NCBI GenBank assembly: GCA_009780185.1 | Contig: WRAN01000001.1 | Span: forward strand, 1 to 64,000 | DNA from: Defluviitaleaceae bacterium | GTDB lineage: Bacteria > Bacillota > Clostridia > Lachnospirales > WQUN01 | Length of the DNA: 64,000 bases | Direction: 5' to 3' | Shown: positions 17,209 through 25,681 of the stretch, piece after piece | How the letters are laid out: each line of letters opens with the position of its first letter | Position numbering within the stretch: position 1 is the first letter of the stretch | Made by a program: the position numbers and the translations under genes | The notes under the pieces: model-generated | Databases searched by the model: none | The model's input: the letters and a program-made list of their open reading frames with translations, nothing else | What the model was told of the DNA's origin: nothing

Positions 17209-17916
17209 ATGAAAATAGCAATTTGTGATGATGTAGCACTTTATAATCAGCATCTTCGTGAAATGCTGGATAATTACATGAGCCGAAATAAAGTAAGTAA
17301 CTACATATTAACAGAATATAACTGCGGCCAAACCTTACTTGAAGGCTATAGTCGCAGTTTTGATTATGTCTTTATAGATATTGAAATGCCTGTTATTGAT
17401 GGTTTTAGAACGGCCGGGAAGATTAGAGAAATTGATGTGGACACAGGTATTGTGTTTGTTACTAATATGAAAAGCCAAATGCAAATGGGTTTTCGATATG
17501 GTGCAAAAGATTATTTGTGCAAGCCTGTCACACAACAACAAATAGATGAACTGATGGATAGATTATTAGACGAATATCGCCATAAAAATAGTTCTGAGTT
17601 TTACAATATTAAACTTAAATATGACGAAGGAACAGCCCGTCTTAAGCTGTCAGACATAATATATTTCGAAAGCAATGACCAATATATACTTGCAACAACA
17701 GCGGAAGAGGCTTTTACTTTCAGGGGTCGGTTGTCTATAGTAGAGGAAGATCTTAAAGATAAGGGTTTTATACGAGTTCATAGGTCGTTTTTGGTGAACG
17801 CCAAGTATGTATTTAAAAACTTTGGCAACTGTATAGTATTGAAATCTGGGGAAAGAATTTCGGTTAGTAGAAAGTACAGAGACGCAGTTGACGAAGTATT
17901 TAAAGGGATATGGTAA
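17209..17916 (+). CDS. LytTR response regulator, AgrA/ComE-like
   Basis: 235 residues. The receiver domain at 1-115 has the acidic pocket ICDD (6-8), phospho-acceptor Asp57 in FIDIEMP and the conserved Lys in CKP. The LytTR DNA-binding domain at about 135-235 reads IIYFESNDQYI, GFIRVHRSFLVN and ISVSRKYRD. It binds promoter repeats as a phosphorylated dimer. Partner of the GHKL kinase 4 nt downstream. No AgrB or AgrD gene is adjacent, so an autoinducing peptide cannot be claimed. Confidence 0.92.
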   Translation: MKIAICDDVALYNQHLREMLDNYMSRNKVSNYILTEYNCGQTLLEGYSRSFDYVFIDIEMPVIDGFRTAGKIREIDVDTGIVFVTNMKSQMQMGFRYGAKDYLCKPVTQQQIDELMDRLLDEYRHKNSSEFYNIKLKYDEGTARLKLSDIIYFESNDQYILATTAEEAFTFRGRLSIVEEDLKDKGFIRVHRSFLVNAKYVFKNFGNCIVLKSGERISVSRKYRDAVDEVFKGIW

Positions 17917-17920
17917 AGAT

Positions 17921-19225
17921 ATGGATTCTCATATATTGTTAGTTTCAGGCATATTTAGCTTTGCTTCTACCTTGCTTAGTTATTTTTGCATAAAAACATT
18001 CCTAAATGATAAAAGGAAGGTTTCTTTATGGAAGGTAATTTTAATACTTTTATTCATAACAACTATTCGTTTTTTAAGCAATAACTTGCCAGATACTATT
18101 ATAAATAGTGTTGTATCAATTACTCTGTTTATAATATCTACTTTTTTAGTAGCTGTTATTTGTTTTAGGCCTAAAATACGTTTGGCTGTAATGTCTACTA
18201 TATTTTTTTGGTTCTGTATAGCATCATCAGAAATTCTTGCGGCGGTTATAGTAACAGGATTTCATGGAATTTCACTCTATGACCTAATTCAATCCGATGT
18301 TTACAACTATCAGTTCAATATACTGATCGGCTTAGTTGTATTAGTAGTTTTTATGATAATTAGACGAGTCAGGATAAAGATATTTAGCGCCATTAGCACT
18401 AAAATGCTGGTAGCACTATTTTTGTTGCAAGTACTATTCTTTATATTTACTTCGTATCTTGTAATGCACCCATTTAGCCCTCATGGTATTTCTACTATAG
18501 AGGTTATTGCAACGCTTGGTATAATAATTGTTAAAATTTGTGTATTTATTTTGATTGAGAACATCGCAAAGAGTAGCGAAAAGAACCGAGTCCTGACGAT
18601 TATTGAAGCACAAAATACTGCCCAACAAAGGTATATTAAACAATTATTAGAAACCCAAGAGCAAATAAAAAAAATGTCTCATGATTTTAAGCATCATGTA
18701 AACATGCTATATATATTGTGCAAAGAACAACGTACAGATGAGTTATTGGAGAACTTGTCTAAATTGGGAAACACATATGATGACTCTCTAATTGTTGAAA
18801 CCGGGAATATTATGCTGGATACCATGTTGTCCGCAAAGCAAGAAGAAGCGCGAGCACAGGGTATCGATTTTAAGCTAAAGTTAGATATAAAAGCAGATAC
18901 CTCTTATCTATCTCTTGACTTATGCGTGTTGTTAAGCAATGGGCTGGATAATGCAATTGAAGCGTGTCAAAGAGCTGGGAATGTTGCGAAGATTATTGAA
19001 ATGGAGACTATCACCACTCCTACACGATTTATGTGCCGTATGCGAAATACGTTAGGAGCTATTCCGCTGGTGGAAGAGGGATTACTCAAAACTAAAAAGC
19101 AGGATAGTTTACGTCATGGGATAGGATTGCAGAGCATGAAACAAACATGCAATAAATTGGGTGGGGATATTGATTATGAGTATGATGATGAATTTTTTAT
19201 GGTTCATATAAGTATACCTTTATAG
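17921..19225 (+). CDS. GHKL sensor histidine kinase, AgrC-like
   Basis: 434 residues from ATG 17921, 4 nt after the regulator stop; an earlier overlapping ATG at 17888 is less likely. About six transmembrane helices span the first ~210 residues, then a coiled dimerisation helix with the phospho-acceptor in SHDFKHHVNML (His near 254), N-box LSNGLDNAIEAC and G-box HGIGLQSMKQTC. This is the ATPase_c_5 type found in peptide-sensing Gram-positive kinases. It phosphorylates the LytTR regulator just upstream. The signal is unknown. A terminator lies at 19256-19290. Confidence 0.9.
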   Translation: MDSHILLVSGIFSFASTLLSYFCIKTFLNDKRKVSLWKVILILLFITTIRFLSNNLPDTIINSVVSITLFIISTFLVAVICFRPKIRLAVMSTIFFWFCIASSEILAAVIVTGFHGISLYDLIQSDVYNYQFNILIGLVVLVVFMIIRRVRIKIFSAISTKMLVALFLLQVLFFIFTSYLVMHPFSPHGISTIEVIATLGIIIVKICVFILIENIAKSSEKNRVLTIIEAQNTAQQRYIKQLLETQEQIKKMSHDFKHHVNMLYILCKEQRTDELLENLSKLGNTYDDSLIVETGNIMLDTMLSAKQEEARAQGIDFKLKLDIKADTSYLSLDLCVLLSNGLDNAIEACQRAGNVAKIIEMETITTPTRFMCRMRNTLGAIPLVEEGLLKTKKQDSLRHGIGLQSMKQTCNKLGGDIDYEYDDEFFMVHISIPL

Positions 19226-19255
19226 ATTGCATGGTTTGCTAAACTCTCCCGAAAA

Positions 19256-19290
19256 TTGACACTCACGACTAGAGTGTTGATTTTTTTTTT
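19256..19290 (+). terminator. Terminator of the two-component operon
   Basis: A stem formed by 19256-19264 and 19272-19280 (core ACACTC/GAGTGT plus wobble pairs) with a 7-nt loop is followed by ten T residues. Confidence 0.75.
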
Positions 19291-19318
19291 GCACTTATTA
19301 ATATACTTTTATGACATA

Positions 19319-19422
19319 TATAGCGAATTAAATGAGAAACAGTCTTGACCAAGCCAAAAATCGCGGACGATTCAATGCGTTTTTGGCGACAGGCAGGACT
19401 GATTTCGAATTAATTCGCTATA
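19319..19422. repeat. MITE-like inverted-repeat element, TATAGCGAATTA family
   Basis: The 104-bp element starts TATAGCGAATTAAATGAG and ends GAATTAATTCGCTATA, so its ends are near-perfect inverted repeats. An internal hairpin, CCAAAAATCGC paired with GCGTTTTTGG, occupies the centre. Related sequence occurs at 49243-49315 and about 37466-37520, and the inner hairpin also occurs in the tandem array at 48094. No coding capacity. Confidence 0.65.
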
Positions 19423-19478
19423 AACGTCAAAAAATAAATGTCAAAGGTATGGCCTTTTGATAATGGGAGAGGATTTTT

Positions 19479-20882
19479 TTGATAAACAGAAAAATTATTA
19501 CTCTGGGTGTCACTGTCATTGTGGTAATGGCTTTAATGCTTGTAGCGTGTAGTGGCGACAATAGTGATAACAGTGAGCAGCTACCAGAGGTAACACAGAA
19601 TCAGGATGATTCAACGCCTAACTCTATATCTACACAAGAACAAGAACTGCAAAATGCACAAGAAGAACATAATCTCATCTATACCATTGTTTCCGCTGAA
19701 GATTTTAACGAAGGTCTAGCATGGGTAGAAGTTGAACTTGAAGATGGCTCTACAAGTTGGGCTGTGATAAATACAGTTGGCAGGATACAGTTTTTTATTG
19801 ATGCCGAACTCCAGCCAAGAACACCTTTTACAAATGGAGTAGCCTTAGTTACGAATAGGTCTACAATCATCACGGACAGTGGCTTCGAAAGGCTTAGAAC
19901 CAAAATCGTAGATAGGTATGGTAATACTATCGTAGATAATAACGACATACGATTTGATGGGATTAGGCACTTACGAGATGGTTATATATGGGTGCAAAGA
20001 CAAATTGAAACCATAGACCGGAGCGAAACAGAAATCGGGGTTTTGTGTAGAGATGGAGAATGGATTCACGAGTTTACTGCCGATTGGCAACTCACGAACA
20101 CAAATACAGTTTGGCACTCAGATGGTATATTGGTACAAGATTTATCTGCCTTTGAGCGCAGTGGTTCTGTTTATAGACTTGTAGTAAGAGATATCTATAT
20201 TTTAGATTTTCTAACCCTTGACGTTATATTTAGGTTGGAGGGTGCTGCTATGACTAGCTTTCAATATGATTATTACGCAGACAGATTCATATTGATTACA
20301 TCGCCAGAATCTTCAATGGGAGCGAGGGTTTTTCTCATCTCAAGAGATGGCACATATGAGATGCTACCTCTTGAAGAAGGTCACGTTATAATGTTTTCAA
20401 ACATTTCAAGCGGAATAGCCTCCACAGATAGTGCATTAGATGCGTGGCGAGATTCTCAAGGAAATCCTCCAGATCACTTTCACGATATTCATGGAAATAG
20501 AATGTTTAATGTTCCTCAACTGGTTAGACGTCAATTAGGGCATACGCACAGACCTAGATTTGAAGGCGAATATTGTTTTGTTGCATTAGAGAACGAAGGT
20601 GGAGTAATGTTTCTTACAATCATAGACAGGGATGGAAATCAGCTCTTCGAGCCATTTAGAGGCTATTCTATCCACGGCAGCGCTGGAAATCTTTCCGAAG
20701 GGCTGGTGTGGATACGTGATACCGATGGCAATCATGTCAGCATAAATACACGTGGCGAACATGTTATCACCGTACAAGCAAATAGCGTTAGCGCATTTAA
20801 AGAAGGTTTTGCAATTGTTAGCATTGATGGGAATCAATATTTTATCGACATGGATGGTAACAAGTTAGTAATCCATAGCTGA
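19479..20882 (+). CDS. WG-repeat surface lipoprotein
   Basis: 467 residues from TTG 19479, chosen because GGGAGAGGA lies just upstream and the signal peptide starts there. Signal TLGVTVIVVMALMLVAC with acylated Cys24, then an Asp/Ser/Asn/Gln-rich spacer to about 65. The rest shows recurring WG/KWG-type beta units, for example EGLAWVEVELEDG, EGLVWIRDTDGNHVSINT and EGFAIVSIDGNQYFIDMDGN. Such repeats form exposed beta solenoids of unknown ligand. It follows the two-component system and precedes an SLH protein, so it may belong to that system's regulon (inference). Confidence 0.75.
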   Translation: MINRKIITLGVTVIVVMALMLVACSGDNSDNSEQLPEVTQNQDDSTPNSISTQEQELQNAQEEHNLIYTIVSAEDFNEGLAWVEVELEDGSTSWAVINTVGRIQFFIDAELQPRTPFTNGVALVTNRSTIITDSGFERLRTKIVDRYGNTIVDNNDIRFDGIRHLRDGYIWVQRQIETIDRSETEIGVLCRDGEWIHEFTADWQLTNTNTVWHSDGILVQDLSAFERSGSVYRLVVRDIYILDFLTLDVIFRLEGAAMTSFQYDYYADRFILITSPESSMGARVFLISRDGTYEMLPLEEGHVIMFSNISSGIASTDSALDAWRDSQGNPPDHFHDIHGNRMFNVPQLVRRQLGHTHRPRFEGEYCFVALENEGGVMFLTIIDRDGNQLFEPFRGYSIHGSAGNLSEGLVWIRDTDGNHVSINTRGEHVITVQANSVSAFKEGFAIVSIDGNQYFIDMDGNKLVIHS

Positions 20883-20931
20883 TGGAATATAGCACAAAAC
20901 ATAATTATGCTATAAAAAAGGAGAAAAAAGT

Positions 20932-22053
20932 ATGAAAAACAAAAATGCAGTTAGAAAATTACTTAGTGTTGTTTTGGTTCTTGCACTTTGCATTGGGTTG
21001 TCGGTATCGGCATTTGCAGACACGCCAGTACGTGTTGGCAATGATGAAGCTGGTAACGAATCCATTCTTATTTCTAACATTGTATCAACGGAACAATTGC
21101 ATGTTAGAATTGAGGGATTCCCAGCTAATGTTACAGTGGTCCATGCTACAGCACCAGCTACTGTTACAATAGCCAGGGATATCAGTGTATTTGACATGTG
21201 GGAAGGTAGATTTGCGGGGAACGGCTTCCCCATCACACAACTACATCTACCTACCAATACAGATATAATGGATTACTTCGCTTATTTTGAAACTAATCCT
21301 AGCGGGATGGATATAACAAGAACCCAACTTACTCTAACTACTGGTGAACTCATACCAAACCCTAATGCAGAATTTTATTACACCGTTCCAGCTAGTTCTA
21401 CTATTGCATTACTCGAAGGTGTTTATAGGGTCAGCGTGGAAGGTTCATTCGGCACTCCCCTTTTATATATTGTGGTTGACGGCAATAATGAGCCCCCTGC
21501 TCCTACACCTACTCCTCAGTCAACCAACCCTGACCTCTCTAGCGCCAGTACATGGGCACGTACAGGTATAAGCAATGCTATAGAATCAGGTCTTGTACCT
21601 CAATCTTTACAAAACAACTTTACCAACAATACAACCCGCGCAGAATTTGCCGCCCTTGCCGTATCCATTTATGAGACAATCACAGGCACTGAAATCACAG
21701 GGCGTATGCAATTCAACGATACAAATGACATAAACGTGCAAAAGATGGGTTATTTAGGAGTTGTTACTGGTGTAGGCAGCGGCAATTTTGCCCCTAATAA
21801 TACTTTAACAAGAGAACAAGCGGCAGTTATGCTTGCAAGGCTTGCAGAAATAATTGGGCAACCTTTACCGCATTCATCCCCAACATTTGCTGATAATGTA
21901 CGCATATCATCATGGGCCGTAGATGCTGTAGGTCAAATACAAGCAGCAGGCATTATGGGAGGTACAGGCAATAATAATTTTTCGCCAAGGAGCAACTATA
22001 CAAGAGAACAAAGCATAATCACTATGCTGCGTTTATTTGTTATGTTGAGCTAG
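20932..22053 (+). CDS. S-layer-homology (SLH) cell-surface protein
   Basis: 373 residues. Signal peptide of 29 residues (VVLVLALCIGLSVSAFA, then Asp), an N-terminal domain of about 150 residues without recognised fold, a Pro/Thr-rich linker (PPAPTPTPQS), then three SLH repeats from about 205 to the end (WARTGISNAIESGLVP, TRAEFAALAVSIYE; FAPNNTLTREQAAVMLARL; FSPRSNYTREQSIITMLRL). SLH repeats bind pyruvylated wall polymer. The TRAE/TRE signature is present in each repeat. AAAGGAG precedes the ATG. A short inverted repeat TATAGCA/TGCTATA (20888-20914) lies in the 49-nt gap to the WG lipoprotein. Confidence 0.9.
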   Translation: MKNKNAVRKLLSVVLVLALCIGLSVSAFADTPVRVGNDEAGNESILISNIVSTEQLHVRIEGFPANVTVVHATAPATVTIARDISVFDMWEGRFAGNGFPITQLHLPTNTDIMDYFAYFETNPSGMDITRTQLTLTTGELIPNPNAEFYYTVPASSTIALLEGVYRVSVEGSFGTPLLYIVVDGNNEPPAPTPTPQSTNPDLSSASTWARTGISNAIESGLVPQSLQNNFTNNTTRAEFAALAVSIYETITGTEITGRMQFNDTNDINVQKMGYLGVVTGVGSGNFAPNNTLTREQAAVMLARLAEIIGQPLPHSSPTFADNVRISSWAVDAVGQIQAAGIMGGTGNNNFSPRSNYTREQSIITMLRLFVMLS

Positions 22054-22079
22054 GTACAATAACAGAAATTATTAGAGTT

Positions 22080-22167
22080 CTTCTGAAATCAAAAGGCGTG
22101 ATTTCAGAAGAAGCAAAAGACTTATAATGAAACCTACTTTCGAAATCATAGAACGTGATTTCGAAAG
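22080..22167. repeat. Two successive look-alike hairpins
   Basis: CTTCTGAAATC (22080-22090) pairs with GATTTCAGAAG (22100-22110). CTTTCGAAATC (22137-22147) pairs with GATTTCGAAAG (22157-22167). Both have perfect 11-bp stems, 9-nt loops ending in CGT, and the same GAAATC/GATTTC core, while the outer bases changed together. They sit between the SLH stop and its terminator. Confidence 0.7.
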
Positions 22168-22185
22168 AGGTCTAATGTATAAAAC

Positions 22186-22234
22186 AAAACCCGAGCAAAT
22201 AGGGATATTCATCTCCCTGTTCGTTTCGGGTTTT
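22186..22234. terminator. Bidirectional terminator between SLH and GH35 genes
   Basis: AAAACCCGA at 22186-22194 pairs with TCGGGTTTT at 22226-22234, with an inner AGGGA/TCCCT pairing. The A-rich left and T-rich right flanks allow use from either convergent gene. Confidence 0.75.
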
Positions 22235-22322
22235 CCATGTTCAAAACTTCCCTAAATACATAACTCAAAACTTGCATCTGTATACGAACAGGGAAATTTT
22301 CGTTTGACAATGTTTGAGTTTG

Positions 22323-24326
22323 CTACTTAACCACTACCCGATTAATAGCGATTATTTCGACTCCATCAATTCTACATACAGAATCATCTTTCATTGGCGG
22401 CCATGCTTCTAAGTAAACCTGAGTATCTGCATATAGCGGCTCCAGCTCTATTTCAATTGTTTTAGGGAAATTATGCCGCCCTAAGCCTATATACCACTGC
22501 CCTGTTCTATAGAAATCGTCTATTACCATTCTGCCATCAATATAGGCCTTAGCAGTATTGGCTGTATATTTAACGATGCATCCATAATCATGATTCGGGT
22601 CAAGGTTATTAAAGTTAAGCTTATAGCGGGTACTTGATATGGGTGTCACCTGGCATGATGCTTGAGATTTGAGTATTCGTTTTTCGTATACACCAAAGAC
22701 TCCATCCATCCCCTTGTATTCAAAACCATCTGGGGTGCTATCCCATGCCGGGTATGCTTTTACCTGCAAATCCTCAGTGGCAAAGAAGTGAATCTCGTCA
22801 CCATCTTGTATTAAAGGGTTATTGGAAATGATTAGCCGCTCTTTATCACCAGTTATTTTGTACGCGCAAAGAGCTTCTTCTTTGGAAACTAAAAGTACGT
22901 CTCCGGTGGCATCCATAGATGTTCCGTATAACACTGTGGTACCGTTAATCATACATAAAGGCGTAGCTTCGGCAAATTTTATTATTCCCCCATTTACAGG
23001 CATATTAAAAGGATAGAATCCAAATTGACCCGGTGCAATATCAAATGTAGGAAGCTGTAAGTCCATACCGGGAACAGTCACAGTTACCTGAGAATAACGA
23101 GGCCGCATCATATGCCTTACATGGTTATTGAAGAACACATATCCCCACCCATCATTATGCCTAAAGCTATACCTAAAGCGGCTTCTATCACTGGGGTTAC
23201 CTGGGTTATCAGCAGGGATTAGGGCCGGCATTGTACATAGGGACTCACCAAAATCCGCAACAAACATACCAAGCAAGCGGAGCTCATGATAAGCAAACTG
23301 ATATTGCCCATAAGACCCAAGCGGTGCGCTAAAGTCATAAGATAACTCTGGCAAATCACAATACCCACCGCTATCTTTAGACTCCTGTAAGGTTGTCAGC
23401 TTCCCTTCCGGATTTACGCCGCCGTGGTACATATAGTAACCCAAAAGATTACATCCGCTACCCAGCTTTGCAATACTCATCGCGGCAATATCCTGTGCTG
23501 ACGGCACCGTCCGCCTAAGGCGCGTAACCTGCAAACCGCCGCCAAGCTCCGCAGTAAGATACGGGAATTTGGATGTATCGTAGGATAGTGCTGCCCCCAC
23601 CCCTAAATCAGAACCAATACTGGTATCATTACGTTCATAGGAAAAAACATAATTACCGGAGGGTTCTAGCTCGTTTATTGTCTGATCCCATGGGGCATCA
23701 GGATAGCCACCCATTACAGGAAGAAGCCCCCCTGTTACAGCACCGTTCCAGCCTGTTGCTGTATAAATAGGAGCATCAAAGCCTATATCTTTGGCTATCT
23801 TTGTAAGAGTGCGCATATGGGCTTCCCCTGCCTCACCAGAAAGGCCCCCACAATGCCCATATTCATTTTCTATCTGAACCCCAATTATCGGCCCACCATC
23901 TTTAAAAAACAATCCATCTACCTGCTCGTATAGCTTCGTGTAAAACGCCTTAACATAAGCCAGATATGCAGGGTCATCTGTGCGAATCGTACAACCATCT
24001 GTCATCAGCCAATCTGGAAACCCGCCATTTCGGGCTTCCCCGTGTGACCAGGGGCCTATTCTTAGAAACATATAGAGTCCACAGTCTTTTACAGTTTCCA
24101 CAAAAGTCTTCAAGTCCTTACAGCCATCAAAGTCCCATTGCCCCTTAATCTCTTCGTGATGTATCCAAAAGTTATAGGACGCAATCACTGTAATGCCTCC
24201 GGCCTTCATTTTAAGAAGCTCGTCCCGCCATTCATTTTTCGGAAGCCTTGAATAGTGGATTTCGCCCATAAATGGAAACCATGGTTTACCATCTTTATAT
24301 AAGCAACATGAATCATATGAAAACAT
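22323..24326 (-). CDS. Glycoside hydrolase family 35 beta-galactosidase
   Basis: 667 residues, no signal peptide, so cytosolic. Retaining GH35 barrel at the N terminus: GEIHYSRLP, SYNFWIHHE, LRIGPWSHGEARNGGFPDWL, the acid/base Glu155 in QIENEYG, and the nucleophile Glu259 in TAELGGG. Beta-sandwich domains follow from about 400, with a C-terminal carbohydrate-binding-like jelly roll (YIDGRMVIDDFYRTGQWYIGL). It hydrolyses terminal beta-galactosides, here probably from imported galactan or pectin side chains, in line with the PL22-like uptake cluster (inference). AAGGAGGG precedes the ATG. Divergent from the UroD-like gene with a 65-nt shared control region. Confidence 0.88.
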   Translation of the reverse strand: MFSYDSCCLYKDGKPWFPFMGEIHYSRLPKNEWRDELLKMKAGGITVIASYNFWIHHEEIKGQWDFDGCKDLKTFVETVKDCGLYMFLRIGPWSHGEARNGGFPDWLMTDGCTIRTDDPAYLAYVKAFYTKLYEQVDGLFFKDGGPIIGVQIENEYGHCGGLSGEAGEAHMRTLTKIAKDIGFDAPIYTATGWNGAVTGGLLPVMGGYPDAPWDQTINELEPSGNYVFSYERNDTSIGSDLGVGAALSYDTSKFPYLTAELGGGLQVTRLRRTVPSAQDIAAMSIAKLGSGCNLLGYYMYHGGVNPEGKLTTLQESKDSGGYCDLPELSYDFSAPLGSYGQYQFAYHELRLLGMFVADFGESLCTMPALIPADNPGNPSDRSRFRYSFRHNDGWGYVFFNNHVRHMMRPRYSQVTVTVPGMDLQLPTFDIAPGQFGFYPFNMPVNGGIIKFAEATPLCMINGTTVLYGTSMDATGDVLLVSKEEALCAYKITGDKERLIISNNPLIQDGDEIHFFATEDLQVKAYPAWDSTPDGFEYKGMDGVFGVYEKRILKSQASCQVTPISSTRYKLNFNNLDPNHDYGCIVKYTANTAKAYIDGRMVIDDFYRTGQWYIGLGRHNFPKTIEIELEPLYADTQVYLEAWPPMKDDSVCRIDGVEIIAINRVVVK

Positions 24327-24391
24327 TTTTATACCCTCCTTGGCGCATTTTCATGTATTATATCAGCATAAATAGAGGAAAGGACAAAAAT

Positions 24392-25609
24392 ATGATTTCA
24401 CAAACCGATAGAAATATTTTAAGAGATCTAGCAAAAAAGCAAATGGAGTACGCCCATTCGGAAGCAAACCAAGAAAATATCAGGCAGTGGTACCGCCACA
24501 ACGCCGCAAAACCAGGCCGCCCCCTACTCCATCTAGAAATGTGGACTTTCGCACAAGAAATAATCCCAGAGCGGCTTCGCTGTGAAGGAGAAAAAGCCAG
24601 AACCATAGAAACTGCCCTATACCGCAACTTCCTAAACCGCGAATTATTCCAGGACGATTTCCCTGTCCCTGATTATTTTCCAATAACAAACGACCCCCAA
24701 CTTATCCACTTTGGGCTTCCGGTAACCAGACAACACGCCAAGAACAGCACAGGCCATAAATTTGATCATCATATCCATGACCTTGAGGATGATTTTCATA
24801 AGCTGGGCGAATCTATAATTCTACCCCCAGCATCCAATATAGAAGAAGCCGCACTACTGGAAGATATCTTTGGTGATATCCTTCCAATAAAAAAGGTAAT
24901 GAACTGCCTATACTCCGTCCCTACCCAAGACCTAGTACACATAATGAGCATGGAAACTATGTACGTGTCCATGCTAGAATACCCAGAGCTATTCCACAAA
25001 ATGATGCAAAAATATGTAGCCAATACATCCCAGTTCTACCGCTACCTAGAATCCCAAGGACTCCAAACCACAAACGGCAACGAAACCCTAGGCCAAGGAA
25101 GCTGGTGTTTTAACAATGAGCTTAAATCCACCAGTAACCTAAAATCAACAGACGTATGGGGATATATGGACTCTCAAGAAACCGCCGCAATCTCACCGGC
25201 TATGTTTAAAGAATTTATCTTCCCATACTACCAAGAAATATCCAGCAATTTCGGCATGTTGTCCTACGGCTGCTGCGAGCCTATTCATGCAATATGGGAT
25301 GACTCTATCAGCAAGCTTCCGAATCTGAGAAAAGCCTCCGTATCCCCATGGTGTGATATAGATTTTATCGGCGAGCGCTTACGCGGAAGCGGCATAATTT
25401 TTCATCGCAAACCTACAGCAACCATCCTCGGAGTAGGAAGCAATCTGGACGAGGAAGTTTTACGAAAATATATAAAAGAAACCTTAATCGCCGCCAAAGG
25501 GTGTATATTAGAAATCACCCAACGAGACGTATATACAATAAACAACGACATAAAAAAAGCTAAGCGATACGTGGAAATTATCCGGGAAGAAATTGAAAAT
25601 CACTGGTAA
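24392..25609 (+). CDS. Uroporphyrinogen-decarboxylase-like protein
   Basis: 405 residues from ATG 24392, preceded by AGGAAAGGA; the upstream ATGs would run into the divergent gene. The C-terminal half has the alpha/beta-barrel look of the UroD superfamily: LEYPELFHKMMQKYVANTSQ, FKEFIFPYYQEI, YGCCEPIHAIWDD and LRKASVSPWCDIDFIGERL. True HemE enzymes are shorter (about 340), and the porphyrin-site Arg/Asp motif near the N terminus is not seen. Relatives in gut Firmicutes sit in carbohydrate loci or act as corrinoid methyltransferases. Its divergence from GH35 suggests a sugar-linked role; the actual reaction is unknown. Confidence 0.65.
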   Translation: MISQTDRNILRDLAKKQMEYAHSEANQENIRQWYRHNAAKPGRPLLHLEMWTFAQEIIPERLRCEGEKARTIETALYRNFLNRELFQDDFPVPDYFPITNDPQLIHFGLPVTRQHAKNSTGHKFDHHIHDLEDDFHKLGESIILPPASNIEEAALLEDIFGDILPIKKVMNCLYSVPTQDLVHIMSMETMYVSMLEYPELFHKMMQKYVANTSQFYRYLESQGLQTTNGNETLGQGSWCFNNELKSTSNLKSTDVWGYMDSQETAAISPAMFKEFIFPYYQEISSNFGMLSYGCCEPIHAIWDDSISKLPNLRKASVSPWCDIDFIGERLRGSGIIFHRKPTATILGVGSNLDEEVLRKYIKETLIAAKGCILEITQRDVYTINNDIKKAKRYVEIIREEIENHW

Positions 25610-25621
25610 AGCCGCAACCAT

Positions 25622-25650
25622 TTGACATCCCCCCTACCCCGCTTTATACT
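25622..25650 (+). promoter_or_regulatory. Promoter of alaS
   Basis: Consensus TTGACA at 25622-25627 and TATACT at 25645-25650, spacer 17 nt. The start codon at 25682 is only about 25 nt beyond the likely transcription start, leaving no room for a T-box leader. Confidence 0.8.
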
Positions 25651-25681
25651 GCCATAAATCGACTGAAAGAAGGCGTTTCCT

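Noticed and set aside
17209-19225. Complete agr quorum-sensing locus
   Set aside because: Only the regulator and kinase are present; no AgrB-like protease or AgrD-like peptide was found on either strand nearby.
25610-25681. T-box leader of alaS
   Set aside because: A consensus promoter lies only about 30 nt before the start, so no leader can fit.
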